Assembly (NCBI RefSeq): GCF_017354945.1
Contig: NZ_CP071503.1
Coordinates: 868,001 to 932,000 of the forward strand
Reading direction: 5' to 3'
DNA length: 64,000 nt
Origin: Shewanella avicenniae
GTDB lineage: Bacteria > Pseudomonadota > Gammaproteobacteria > Enterobacterales > Shewanellaceae
The notes below the pieces were generated by a model. That model was given only the letters and a program-made list of their open reading frames with translations, had not been told where the DNA came from and did no database searches. Shown here piece by piece: positions 10,531 through 18,942 of the stretch (position 1 is the first letter of the stretch; each line of letters begins with the position of its first letter). A program made the position numbers and the translations under genes.

Positions 10531-11340
10531 ATGGCGTTGCTGCATCTGTCAGACAATCAGGTAAAAGGTAAGGTGTATCTACTGGGTTCTGGCCCAGGCG
10601 ATGCGGATCTGCTGACAGTCAAAGCGTGGCGACTGCTAAAAACGGCCGATGTGGTGTTATATGACGCCTTGGTGAGCGACGAGATTCTCGCCTTAATCCC
10701 TGCGAGTGCGGAGAAGATTAAGGTCGGTAAGCGTGCTGGCAAACACAGTGCTGCGCAGGCAGAAATTAATCAGTTGCTGGTCACCAAAGCGTTTACCCGG
10801 TCACGGGTCATACGGCTCAAAGGCGGTGATCCGTTTATTTTTGGCCGTGGTGGCGAAGAACTGCAGGCATTAGTGGCAGCCAATATCGAATTTGAAGTGG
10901 TGCCCGGTATTACTGCGGCATCTGGTGCTTCTGCCTATGCTGGTATTCCATTGACCCATCGTGATTTTGTCCGCTCAGTAACCTTTATCACCGGACATTG
11001 CCAAAAGAACGGTGAGCCAGTGGATTGGCATTACTATGCGCAAGCCGATAACACCCTAGTGGTGTATATGGGCATTATCAATGCGGCGACGATTCAGCAA
11101 GGTTTGCTGGCGGCGGGGCGCAGTGCCAATACACCAGTCGCGATCATCGCCAAAGCCAGTACCTCGCAACAGCGCAGTTTTATTGGCACCTTGGGCACTC
11201 TTGCTGAACTGGCGCAAACGCCAGAGCTGCAAATGCCTGCGTTGATTATCATCGGCGAGGTGGTATCTCTGTCGGCAGAGCTAAATTGGTTTGAACAACA
11301 GTTAAGTGCCGCACCGTTAGCACAACTGCAAGAAAACTAA
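10531..11340 (+). CDS. cobA: Uroporphyrinogen-III C-methyltransferase (SUMT), stand-alone
   Basis: SUMT methylates uroporphyrinogen III twice to precorrin-2, the branch point to siroheme and cobalamin. The 269-residue protein has the glycine-rich N-terminal motif (LLGSGPGDADLLTVKA), the RLKGGDPFIFGRGGEE segment and VVPGITAASGASAYAGIPLTHRD, all diagnostic. It is the single-domain form; the NAD-dependent dehydrogenase/ferrochelatase half found in CysG is absent, so that activity must be encoded elsewhere. GGGGAG precedes the ATG. The most likely role here is siroheme for CysI, encoded 4 kb upstream. Confidence 0.95.
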   Translation: MALLHLSDNQVKGKVYLLGSGPGDADLLTVKAWRLLKTADVVLYDALVSDEILALIPASAEKIKVGKRAGKHSAAQAEINQLLVTKAFTRSRVIRLKGGDPFIFGRGGEELQALVAANIEFEVVPGITAASGASAYAGIPLTHRDFVRSVTFITGHCQKNGEPVDWHYYAQADNTLVVYMGIINAATIQQGLLAAGRSANTPVAIIAKASTSQQRSFIGTLGTLAELAQTPELQMPALIIIGEVVSLSAELNWFEQQLSAAPLAQLQEN

Positions 11341-11348
11341 GGTACTCC

Positions 11349-11380
11349 GCCAGTTGGGCTTGGATTTAACTGGCTTTTGT
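11349..11380 (+). terminator. Probable cobA terminator
   Basis: GCCAGTT (11349-11355) pairs with AACTGGC (11368-11374) and is followed by TTTTGTT. The stem is only 7 bp, so the call is moderate. Further imperfect GGCTTTG repeats follow to 11410. Confidence 0.45.
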
Positions 11381-11410
11381 TCTGTTGGCTTTGGTTTAAC
11401 AGGCTTTGCT

Positions 11411-12253
11411 TCAACTGATCGTAAAGTCTTTGGCAAACATCGCACGCATTGCGCTGAGATAAGCATCATCAATCTTAGGCGTGACTAGCGCGGCTAACTC
11501 TTCACCGACCGGACTTAAGCGGTAGTAGTTAAACAGTAAATATCCAGACTTAGGTTTAACTGTAACTGTGTTGTGTGGAAAATGCAGTTCTAGCGGCGTT
11601 TGGGCTGCCAATAATCCGGTCTCAAATTCACCGCGATGCAGTAAGCCTGCGTCCACTAAGGTCAGCAGATTTGAATAGGGCAAACCAAAATTGGATAAGC
11701 CTAAATTCACATGGTTCTGCTTGCGAAAATAGTGGCCTAATCCCCCCGATACTCGATAGCCACTGATCAGCTTGAGCCGTGATTCTTGGTTGATTTTAAC
11801 CGCCATTCCCAGTGCCTTTTCCAGAATATGTGATTCTTTTAAGGTAAGTTTGGTTAAGGTTTCCAAGGTGCGCAGGCTGAAGTTTCCCGGTTGCACAATT
11901 TCACTGGCGAGTATCCGAGCCCACAGATCTTGCATCGTATGATTGTGGATCTGTTCTGCCATCGAAAAAAACTGATGGGTCCAATCTGCATCTAAATCTA
12001 CCCCGGCGACATCTGATGGTGTGTAACTCAAGGTCATGGCGTAGATATTTTCTAGATTGCGTTGGTATTGCTCTAGCTGCTTACGTAGGCGCATCTCGGC
12101 CCGTTCGAGCACGCTGGCGTTGGCAGGTAAATACTCCGCTTCTGAAGCCAACCCCAATAATCTTCCTAGCCTTAATACCTTTTTGCGGGCGGACATCTCC
12201 GTATGGTTCTGCACTTGGGCGGTATGTTCCAAGGTTTTGCCGTTATCGCTCAT
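11411..12253 (-). CDS. Conserved hypothetical protein, TIGR03899-like
   Basis: A 280-residue soluble protein without signal peptide or membrane helix. It has a charged N-terminal helix (about 45-75, RAEMRLRKQLEQYQRN, likely coiled coil). A central DLWARILASEI segment followed by FSLRTLETLTKL resembles the DUF2806/TIGR03899 families of Vibrio and Shewanella. The C-terminal half is predicted mixed alpha/beta. It is monocistronic, faces cobA convergently and is divergent from hemG. Function unknown; I assign the family from memory of the central motif, so the family name is tentative. Confidence 0.7.
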   Translation of the reverse strand: MSDNGKTLEHTAQVQNHTEMSARKKVLRLGRLLGLASEAEYLPANASVLERAEMRLRKQLEQYQRNLENIYAMTLSYTPSDVAGVDLDADWTHQFFSMAEQIHNHTMQDLWARILASEIVQPGNFSLRTLETLTKLTLKESHILEKALGMAVKINQESRLKLISGYRVSGGLGHYFRKQNHVNLGLSNFGLPYSNLLTLVDAGLLHRGEFETGLLAAQTPLELHFPHNTVTVKPKSGYLLFNYYRLSPVGEELAALVTPKIDDAYLSAMRAMFAKDFTIS

Positions 12254-12332
12254 AGGTTGCGCTTCTCATCCTGAATGTCGCTTTTTTATGCAATGAATTT
12301 AGCCAGTTGTCTAGCCTAATCATGCATTAGAG

Positions 12333-12356
12333 CGGCGCGTGATTGTGCCGTTTTTT
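12333..12356 (+). terminator. Orphan terminator-like hairpin upstream of hemG
   Basis: CGGCGC (12333-12338) pairs with GTGCCG (12345-12350, one G-U) and is followed directly by TTTTTT. No plus-strand gene ends here, so it may be a leader attenuator for hemG or the end of a short unannotated transcript starting after 12254. Confidence 0.3.
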
Positions 12357-12510
12357 GTACTGGAGTGTTTATTTAGCATTTTGTGAACTGCACTGAAATT
12401 CAGGGGATTGGTCGCGATTGTCGACAATGCCCGTGATCTGTTTCATGTAATTTGTGGCATGATACTCCTACCATACCATTCGCTAACATTTTGAACACTC
12501 AGGGGTTAAA

Positions 12511-13032
12511 GTGACTAACACACTGATTTTATACTCCACCGTCCACGGACAGACACTGAAAATCTGCAACACTATTGCCGAGCAATTGCGTCAGCATGGT
12601 GAGCAAGTGACGATGGCTGCCATTACTGAAGCGCCAGCGTTGGCGTCATTCGATAAAGTGTTGATTGGTGCCAGTATTCGCCATGGCAAGCACAGATCTA
12701 ATGTGTATGATTTTATTCGCGAACATCAAGCCGAGCTCGATGCCAAAATTAGCGGCTTCTTTTCGGTGAGTTTGGTAGCGCGTAAACCGGCGAAAAACAC
12801 GCCCGAAACCAATCCTTACATGCAGGCCTTTTTAGAAAAATCTGGCTGGAAACCCAAATTGATGGCGGTGTTTGGCGGTAACTTGAATTATCAAGGTTAT
12901 GGCGCCATGGACCGTAACATCATTCGCTTTATCATGTGGATCACCAAAGGCCCAACCGATCCAAATACCTGTGTTGAGTTCACTGATTGGCAAAAAGTGC
13001 AGGCATTTACTGAGCAGTTTGCGGCAGCGTAG
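12511..13032 (+). CDS. hemG: Menaquinone-dependent protoporphyrinogen IX oxidase
   Basis: HemG oxidises protoporphyrinogen IX to protoporphyrin IX in heme synthesis, passing electrons to quinones and thence to the respiratory chain. The 173-residue flavodoxin-like protein has the FMN loop ILYSTVHGQT, the IGASIRHGKHR segment and SLVARKPAKNTPETNPY, closely matching E. coli HemG. It lacks the water-soluble long-chain flavodoxin insert. The start is GTG at 12511 with AGGGG five bases upstream. The next gene begins 9 bases downstream and encodes a cytochrome b-like membrane protein, a plausible partner for electron transfer. Confidence 0.95.
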   Translation: MTNTLILYSTVHGQTLKICNTIAEQLRQHGEQVTMAAITEAPALASFDKVLIGASIRHGKHRSNVYDFIREHQAELDAKISGFFSVSLVARKPAKNTPETNPYMQAFLEKSGWKPKLMAVFGGNLNYQGYGAMDRNIIRFIMWITKGPTDPNTCVEFTDWQKVQAFTEQFAAA

Positions 13033-13041
13033 GAGCGCATC

Positions 13042-13557
13042 ATGAAACGGCTGGTTGATTTATTACTGCAGTCGCTACATCTGCTATTGATGTTGCTGTG
13101 TGCGTTTTTGCTGATTGGCAGTTCCAACCTGATGCTGCTGCGTAGCATTCCGCCCACCGCAGGGTTTTGGGATTTATCCCATGTTTGGTTGGGCTTACTG
13201 GCGGCGGTTTTGGGGGTGTTGTTTCTCGGTAAACTCTGCGTGCATGGCCGTTGGCGCTTGTATTTTCCGTGGTTAGTGTTGCAGTGGCGGCCGATTGTTG
13301 CTGACATCAAAGGCCTTTGCAAAGGCAAAATCCCTTCTGCGGGGGGCGCTGGGCTGTTCAGTTTAATTGAAGGCATCACCGTATTGTCTCTGGTGACGAC
13401 GGGGATTACTGGCGCAATGTGGTTTGTCACCCAAGGCAGTGCTGATGCCGCAAGTTGGCGTTTATGGCATCATTCGGCGGCTCATTGGTTTATCGGGCTG
13501 ATGATTGTGCATGTGGTGTGTGCGCTGAGCCATCTGATTGATATGATTCGTGATTAG
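13042..13557 (+). CDS. Four-helix membrane protein, cytochrome b561-like
   Basis: A 171-residue integral membrane protein with four hydrophobic helices (about 5-30, 45-68, 108-132, 145-168). Histidines are placed as in small di-heme cytochromes b: SLHLL in helix 1, LSHVWLG in helix 2, HHSAAHWF before helix 4 and VHVVCALSHL in helix 4. That pattern suggests heme ligation and electron exchange with quinone. Its ATG lies 9 bases after the hemG stop with GGAGCG upstream, so it is cotranscribed with hemG. A role as HemG membrane docking or electron partner is inference. Confidence 0.75.
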   Translation: MKRLVDLLLQSLHLLLMLLCAFLLIGSSNLMLLRSIPPTAGFWDLSHVWLGLLAAVLGVLFLGKLCVHGRWRLYFPWLVLQWRPIVADIKGLCKGKIPSAGGAGLFSLIEGITVLSLVTTGITGAMWFVTQGSADAASWRLWHHSAAHWFIGLMIVHVVCALSHLIDMIRD

Positions 13558-13599
13558 ACAGCAATTAGCTACCTGCCAATGAGCTAACCAAGTACACAC

Positions 13600-15204
13600 T
13601 CAATTACCAGACAACTGCCGCCGCATAATTTTACCCACATTATTTAGCGGCAATTCGGTATCAAATTGCAGCACTTTGGGGATTTTATAGGGCGCGAGTT
13701 GCTCTTCACACAGCTGCTGCAATGCTGCTTCAATTTCATGAATATTGCGAGTCTGTGGTGCCAGCACAATACGGGCTTGCACTTGCTCACCAGTGCGTTC
13801 GTGCGGCACACCAAATACAGCCGCTTGAACGACCTCGGGATGGCTGTTCAACACAGCTTCAACCTCAGTCGGGTAGACGTTCACGCCTGAGACAATAATG
13901 ATCTCTTTCTTGCGATCGACAATAACAAGATTACCCGCGTCATCTGCTCGGACAATATCCCCGGTACGGAAATAACCATCTTCAGTGAATGCCGCTTCAT
14001 TTTCTTCCGCTTGTCGCCAGTAACCTTGCATCAACTGTGGCCCTTTTACTAACAACTCACCCGCTGCGCCGTTGGCTACTGGCTGGTCGTTGTCATCCAC
14101 AATACGAATTTCGGTCTCTGCTAACGGTGTGCCGACACTTAGCGGCAATTGTTCACCGTAGAGATTGATACTGACGACGGGGGAAGTTTCCGTCAGGCCG
14201 TAGCCTTGGCTGATGGCGCAGCCGGTACATTTGTACCATTGCTTGGCGGCAACCTCAGTCAAACTGGTTGCGCCCGCGATGGTCAGTTTTAAGCGACTAA
14301 AATCCAACTCTTGAAACTTGGGATGATGACACAGCAAGCTAAACAGGCCGCTAATACCAGCGAAGGTGGTGGCCGGACGCTGCGTCCAAGCTTCTATCAT
14401 CTCATCTAAACTGCGAGCGATAGGCAACAAGGTTGCGCTGGCACCATGTGCGAAGTAAAGCAAGTGCACCATAAATGAGTAGACATGGTAGATCGGCAGC
14501 GGCGATAGCAGCTGTTCTTCACCGTCTTGAATATAGCGCTGCAAACGCTCATAACACTGCGTCATATTGGCCAATAGATTGCGATGGCTAAGCATTGCCC
14601 CTTTGTTAACACCTGTAGTGCCGCCAGTGTATTGCAATAATGCCAAGGCATCACTTTCAATGACGGGCGCCGTAAATGTTAACGCTCTGCCCGCAGCAAT
14701 CACTTGATTAAATTCAACATTCTTTAAAGCGGTTCGAGGCTGTGGCACAGGCTTCAGCAGGTCATTTAGGTGGGTAGAGATAATGGTGGTAAGCGGTGTG
14801 CTTTTACTCACCTTGGCTAACGTAGGCAACAGATCCGAGATCACCACCAAGGCCTGTACTTCGGCATCATTAAACTGCGCCACTAATTCACTTTCTGTGT
14901 ATTGCGGGTTGGTATTGACTAACACCAGCCCAGCACGCAAAGCGCCAAAGCCACAGATGATGTATTGCAGACAGTTGGGCAGTTGCAGTGCGATTCTATC
15001 TCCCGGCTTGAGTGGCGAGTTGTGCTGTAGCCACGCCGCAAACGCTCGCGAATCTTGCTCCAATTGATTGAATGACAGCTTGACGCCACGACAACTAAAC
15101 GCGGTGTTGTCAGCAAATCGAAAACACACTAGTTCAATCAACTGTGCCAGCGATGTTGCCGGAGATTTTGGGGTGGCTGACTGCTGTAATGGCGGTGTTG
15201 TCAT
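13600..15204 (-). CDS. Acyl-CoA synthetase (AMP-forming), long-chain fatty acid-CoA ligase type
   Basis: A 534-residue ANL-superfamily adenylating enzyme. The phosphate-binding loop is YTGGTTGVNKGAMLSH (about residue 212). The adenine motif is GYGLTETSP, the core hinge motif is YFRTGDI with VDRKKEIIIVSG, and the C-terminal catalytic lysine is in NNVGKIMRR. This is the FadD-like arrangement, consistent with activation of medium- or long-chain fatty acids to CoA thioesters. It is monocistronic, convergent with the cytochrome b-like gene. No clear ribosome binding site precedes the ATG at 15204. Substrate chain length cannot be read from the sequence. Confidence 0.88.
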   Translation of the reverse strand: MTTPPLQQSATPKSPATSLAQLIELVCFRFADNTAFSCRGVKLSFNQLEQDSRAFAAWLQHNSPLKPGDRIALQLPNCLQYIICGFGALRAGLVLVNTNPQYTESELVAQFNDAEVQALVVISDLLPTLAKVSKSTPLTTIISTHLNDLLKPVPQPRTALKNVEFNQVIAAGRALTFTAPVIESDALALLQYTGGTTGVNKGAMLSHRNLLANMTQCYERLQRYIQDGEEQLLSPLPIYHVYSFMVHLLYFAHGASATLLPIARSLDEMIEAWTQRPATTFAGISGLFSLLCHHPKFQELDFSRLKLTIAGATSLTEVAAKQWYKCTGCAISQGYGLTETSPVVSINLYGEQLPLSVGTPLAETEIRIVDDNDQPVANGAAGELLVKGPQLMQGYWRQAEENEAAFTEDGYFRTGDIVRADDAGNLVIVDRKKEIIIVSGVNVYPTEVEAVLNSHPEVVQAAVFGVPHERTGEQVQARIVLAPQTRNIHEIEAALQQLCEEQLAPYKIPKVLQFDTELPLNNVGKIMRRQLSGN

Positions 15205-15673
15205 AAGAATACTGGACTACTCAAGTTGCGTTAAATTTACGTCACTGATTGAGCCAAAACAATGCGCTCCATTTACAGAGAATAGAGTTTTTTTAAGAAT
15301 TTAGCATCGAACTTTTGGCTGATGAATCCGCATTACGTTAATCATTTCTGTCGTTATGTATATTAGAAAGCAGTTAAATAAAGTTAACAAACGGCATTTT
15401 GTAGCAATTGTTAAAAATGTGTATTTTCTAATCTATTGGAGAATTAATGACTATTAGGTTGTGGAACTTAGTAGTTATTAAATATAACAATAAATTTTAG
15501 TCTAATTATTAAATATTCATTATTAGGTGTTTTGATTATTTTGGGTTGATGTTATTTTTATGTTGCCATTATTGGATTTTGGTGTGATTTTGATCACCGT
15601 AAAGACGAGGTGGGGCAAGAGAGTCAGCAGTAATGACCTTGCACAACAATAAAAACATAGCGAGACACAGAGA
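15205..15673. other. AT-rich intergenic region with TonB-receptor promoter
   Basis: A 469-base, very AT-rich gap between two divergent genes. The only distinct element I see is the CRP-like palindrome at 15583-15598. Open frames here are short, low-complexity and without ribosome binding sites. Confidence 0.5.
15583..15598. promoter_or_regulatory. CRP-like operator upstream of TonB receptor
   Basis: TGTGATTTTGATCACC matches the CRP consensus TGTGA-N6-TCACA at 9 of 10 conserved positions. It lies about 75 bases upstream of the receptor start, a typical activator position. Confidence 0.6.
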
Positions 15674-18184
15674 ATGAAGAAACAACATAAGAACACGAAT
15701 GCATGGATGATGAGCAGCATCAGTTTGGCTGTTTCTATGGCCTTGGCTGCCCCTGTTTTAGCTGAGGAAGATGCGGCAGCAAGCAGCACAGTGGCAACAT
15801 CAAGCGTTGAACGTATCGCGGTCGTCGGTTCACGCGCAGCACCACGTTCAGTAGGTGAGTCACCTGTACCGGTCGACATCATCGGCAATGAAGAGTTCAC
15901 CAAGAACGGCGCCACAGATATGAACGATCTGATGGGCAAAGTAGTGCCGTCTTACAACGTTAACGCGCAACCTATCAGTGACGCAGCAACCTTAGTACGT
16001 CCTGCTAACATGCGTGGCTTAGCGCCTGACCACACGCTGGTTTTGGTTAACGGCAAGCGTCGTCATCGTGCATCAGTAATCGCCTTCCAAGGCGGTGGTG
16101 TATCTGACGGTGCTCAAGGTCCAGATATTTCGGTTATTCCAGCAATTGCCCTGAAACAAGTAGAAGTGTTGCGCGATGGCGCAGCGGCACAATACGGTTC
16201 AGACGCTATTGCTGGGGTGATCAACTTCCAATTGAAAGATGCGGCTGAAGGCGGTGAAGTTGAACTGCGCGGCGGTCAATTTTACGAAGGCGATGGTGGC
16301 ATGGGCCAGATCGCTGCGAACGTTGGCTTTGCTTTGACTGACGCTGGCTTTGCGAACCTGAGTGTGGAATACAAAGCCCAAGGCGACACCAGCCGCAGCG
16401 TGCAACGTGATGATGCACAAGGGCTGATCGATGGCGGCAATTTAGATGTGCCAACACCCGCGCAAGTTTGGGGTACGCCAGAAACTAAAGGCGACTTCAA
16501 ATTCTTCTTCAACTCAGGTTTAGACCTGAACGAGCACAACAAACTGTATCTGTTTGGTAACTGGGCGCGTCGTGATGTAGAAGGTGGATTCTACTATCGT
16601 AACCCTGAAAACCGCAGTGGCGTTTACAGCAATGACGGTGGTGTTACCCCGCTGATCGGCGATTTGACTGGCGATATGTCAGGCGGCTGTGAAGGCATGA
16701 GCATCGCAGAAGCTGCCGCATCAGATGTGTGCTACTCATTTACTGAAATGTTCCCAGGCGGCTTTACACCACGCTTCGGTGGTGTGGTAAAAGACTCGTC
16801 ATTCGTTGTGGGCTTGAAAGGTGAGCTGTCAACGGATTGGAGCTACGATGCTGCCTTCTCTTACGGTAACAACGACTCTGATTTCTATATCAAAAACACA
16901 GTCAACGCCTCATTAGGCCCAGATTCACCAAACGACTTTGATCCTGGTCGTTATGTGGAAACTGAGCACGGCGTGAACGTGGATTTTGATTACTTTGGTA
17001 TCGAAACATGGAACATCGCCATGGGCGTTGAATTCCGTCGTGAAACATTTGAAATCTACAACGGTGACCAAGCCTCATTTGAAATTGGCCCATTGGCTTC
17101 TCAAGGCTTTGGTATCGGTTCAAACGGCTTCCCTGGCTTCAAACCAGAAGATGCGGGTAGCTGGAGCCGTGAAAACTACGCAGTTTACGTAGACGTTGAG
17201 AAAGAAGTTTCTCAAGACCTGTTGGTAACCGCTGCGGTACGTTTCGAAGACTATGATGACTTCGGTTCTACCACCAACGGTAAACTGTCAGCCATCTGGA
17301 CTGTGAACGAATATTTCTCACTGCGTGGTGCTGCCAGCACGGGTTTCCGTGCGCCAACCGTAGGTCAAAACAACGTTCGTAACGTATCGACCTCGTTTGG
17401 TCCTAACGGATTGCAAGACCAAGCAACTCTGCCGCCTACTAACCCAATTTCAGTACAAAAAGGTGGTAAGCCGCTTGATCCTGAAACTTCGGTTAACTTG
17501 TCTGTCGGCGGTGTGTTGAATGTTAACGACTTCTTCCTGACCCTTGACTACTTCAACATCAAGTTGAAAGACCGTATTTCGCAAACGTCTGCATTGCAGC
17601 TGAGCGAAGCTGACAAAGAAGCCTTGATTGCACAAGGTATTCTGGATGCGAGCAGCTATTCAGCGGTGCGTTACTTCACTAACGACTTTGATACTACCAC
17701 TCAAGGTATCGACTTAGTGATGAGCTATGCACCTGATTGGTTAGACGGTAGCAACTTCTCGTTGGCTTACAACTGGACTGAAACCACTGTTGATGACTTC
17801 AACCCTGATAACATCAGCGATGCCAAAGTGAAAGCGTTGGAAGAAGCGATTCCACACCACAAAGGCTCACTGACTTGGACCCAAGAAGTGACAGCCAATC
17901 TGCGTTCAATGGTACGTGTGAACTACTATGGCGCATACTGGGAAAACCACTTGGATTCAGATGGCGATCTGCCAATTGACGTATCAAGTGCGTTCACAGT
18001 CGATGCTGAACTGGGTTATGAGTTTGACGATTCATGGAGCATCTCTGTGGGTGCGCAAAACCTGTTTGATACTTACCCAGATGACAACCCATGGGGCGGT
18101 ATCGCGGGTGCTAAGTACCCAGTAACATCGCCATACGGCTTTAACGGCGGTTACTACTACGGCCGTATTAACTACAAATTTTAA
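15674..18184 (+). CDS. TonB-dependent outer membrane receptor, substrate unknown
   Basis: An 836-residue outer membrane active transporter precursor. The signal peptide ends near VLAEE. A TonB-box-like ERIAVVG precedes the plug domain, which has NMRGLAPDHTLVLVNGKRRHR and VEVLRDGAAAQYGSDAIAGVINF. The remainder is a 22-strand barrel with long loops and the final outer-membrane residue pattern RINYKF. The plug signature is common in Alteromonadales receptors of diverse substrates. No transport or degradation genes flank it to define the ligand. A CRP-like site upstream and the lack of a clear Fur box argue more for a carbon source than iron; this is inference. A strong terminator follows. Confidence 0.9.
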   Translation: MKKQHKNTNAWMMSSISLAVSMALAAPVLAEEDAAASSTVATSSVERIAVVGSRAAPRSVGESPVPVDIIGNEEFTKNGATDMNDLMGKVVPSYNVNAQPISDAATLVRPANMRGLAPDHTLVLVNGKRRHRASVIAFQGGGVSDGAQGPDISVIPAIALKQVEVLRDGAAAQYGSDAIAGVINFQLKDAAEGGEVELRGGQFYEGDGGMGQIAANVGFALTDAGFANLSVEYKAQGDTSRSVQRDDAQGLIDGGNLDVPTPAQVWGTPETKGDFKFFFNSGLDLNEHNKLYLFGNWARRDVEGGFYYRNPENRSGVYSNDGGVTPLIGDLTGDMSGGCEGMSIAEAAASDVCYSFTEMFPGGFTPRFGGVVKDSSFVVGLKGELSTDWSYDAAFSYGNNDSDFYIKNTVNASLGPDSPNDFDPGRYVETEHGVNVDFDYFGIETWNIAMGVEFRRETFEIYNGDQASFEIGPLASQGFGIGSNGFPGFKPEDAGSWSRENYAVYVDVEKEVSQDLLVTAAVRFEDYDDFGSTTNGKLSAIWTVNEYFSLRGAASTGFRAPTVGQNNVRNVSTSFGPNGLQDQATLPPTNPISVQKGGKPLDPETSVNLSVGGVLNVNDFFLTLDYFNIKLKDRISQTSALQLSEADKEALIAQGILDASSYSAVRYFTNDFDTTTQGIDLVMSYAPDWLDGSNFSLAYNWTETTVDDFNPDNISDAKVKALEEAIPHHKGSLTWTQEVTANLRSMVRVNYYGAYWENHLDSDGDLPIDVSSAFTVDAELGYEFDDSWSISVGAQNLFDTYPDDNPWGGIAGAKYPVTSPYGFNGGYYYGRINYKF

Positions 18185-18204
18185 CCATCCTTGACGTGGT
18201 TGTT

Positions 18205-18235
18205 GGGCAATAGACTCAGTCTATTGCCCTTTTTT
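18205..18235 (+). terminator. Rho-independent terminator of TonB receptor
   Basis: GGGCAATAGAC (18205-18215) pairs perfectly with GTCTATTGCCC (18219-18229) around a 3-base loop, followed by a T run. Confidence 0.9.
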
Positions 18236-18327
18236 ATTTATCCGGCTGAATCGGCTATTCAAAGCGTGAATGGCTTTACGTTATAGTGCTTAAAACGCTT
18301 GAATGAACTAACAACAAAGGAAAGAGC

Positions 18328-18942
18328 ATGAGTTGGAGCATGTGGCTGGGATTATTGGCAATTTGTGCCCTCGGTGCGATGTCGCCGGGACCAAGCCTTG
18401 CAATGGTGGTGCGACATACCTTGGGTGGTGGTCGTAGTCGAGGTATTGTCTGTGCGTGGGCGCATGCATTCGGCATCGGTGTATATGCGCTGATCACCTT
18501 ACTCGGATTAGCGGCACTGATGGAACACTATCCGCTGGTGTTTAAAACCATCGCGATTGCCGGCGCGCTCTACTTAGCTTGGATGGGCTGGAAGGCGTTG
18601 ACGGCTCAAGGCGGTATGCAGCAAAAACTCAGTGGTGGAGCGCCTGCATCGCTGTGGGTGGCAGCTCGTGATGGCATTGCGATGTCGGTGCTGAACCCCA
18701 AGATTATGTTGTTTTTTACTGCGTTATTTAGCCAATTCGTGCTCGCGGCACAACACAGCGGCGGCAAGAGTTTGATTGTGCTGACGCCACTGATTGTTGA
18801 TGGTTTGTGGTACACCATCATTGCCATTATGTTGTCGCAGCCTAAGGTGCTGGATAAGTTGCGCGACAAAGCCTCGCTTATCGACAAATTGACTGGTGGC
18901 GTCTTATTGCTGCTTGCGGTGCGAGTGGTGGTCTCACTCTGA
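18328..18942 (+). CDS. LysE/RhtB family amino-acid exporter
   Basis: A 204-residue inner membrane protein with six hydrophobic helices and the family signature MSPGPSLAMVV near the N-terminus and LNPKIMLFF in the middle. LysE/RhtB proteins export amino acids or related metabolites by proton antiport. AAAGGAAAG lies upstream of the ATG. Its 3' end overlaps the 3' end of the convergent LysR gene by 9 bases. The substrate is not evident. Confidence 0.88.
   Translation: MSWSMWLGLLAICALGAMSPGPSLAMVVRHTLGGGRSRGIVCAWAHAFGIGVYALITLLGLAALMEHYPLVFKTIAIAGALYLAWMGWKALTAQGGMQQKLSGGAPASLWVAARDGIAMSVLNPKIMLFFTALFSQFVLAAQHSGGKSLIVLTPLIVDGLWYTIIAIMLSQPKVLDKLRDKASLIDKLTGGVLLLLAVRVVVSL

Noticed and set aside
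15523..15939. 138-codon minus-strand frame across the TonB receptor start
   Set aside because: It overlaps the signal-peptide coding region and promoter of a clear gene and has no recognisable domain.
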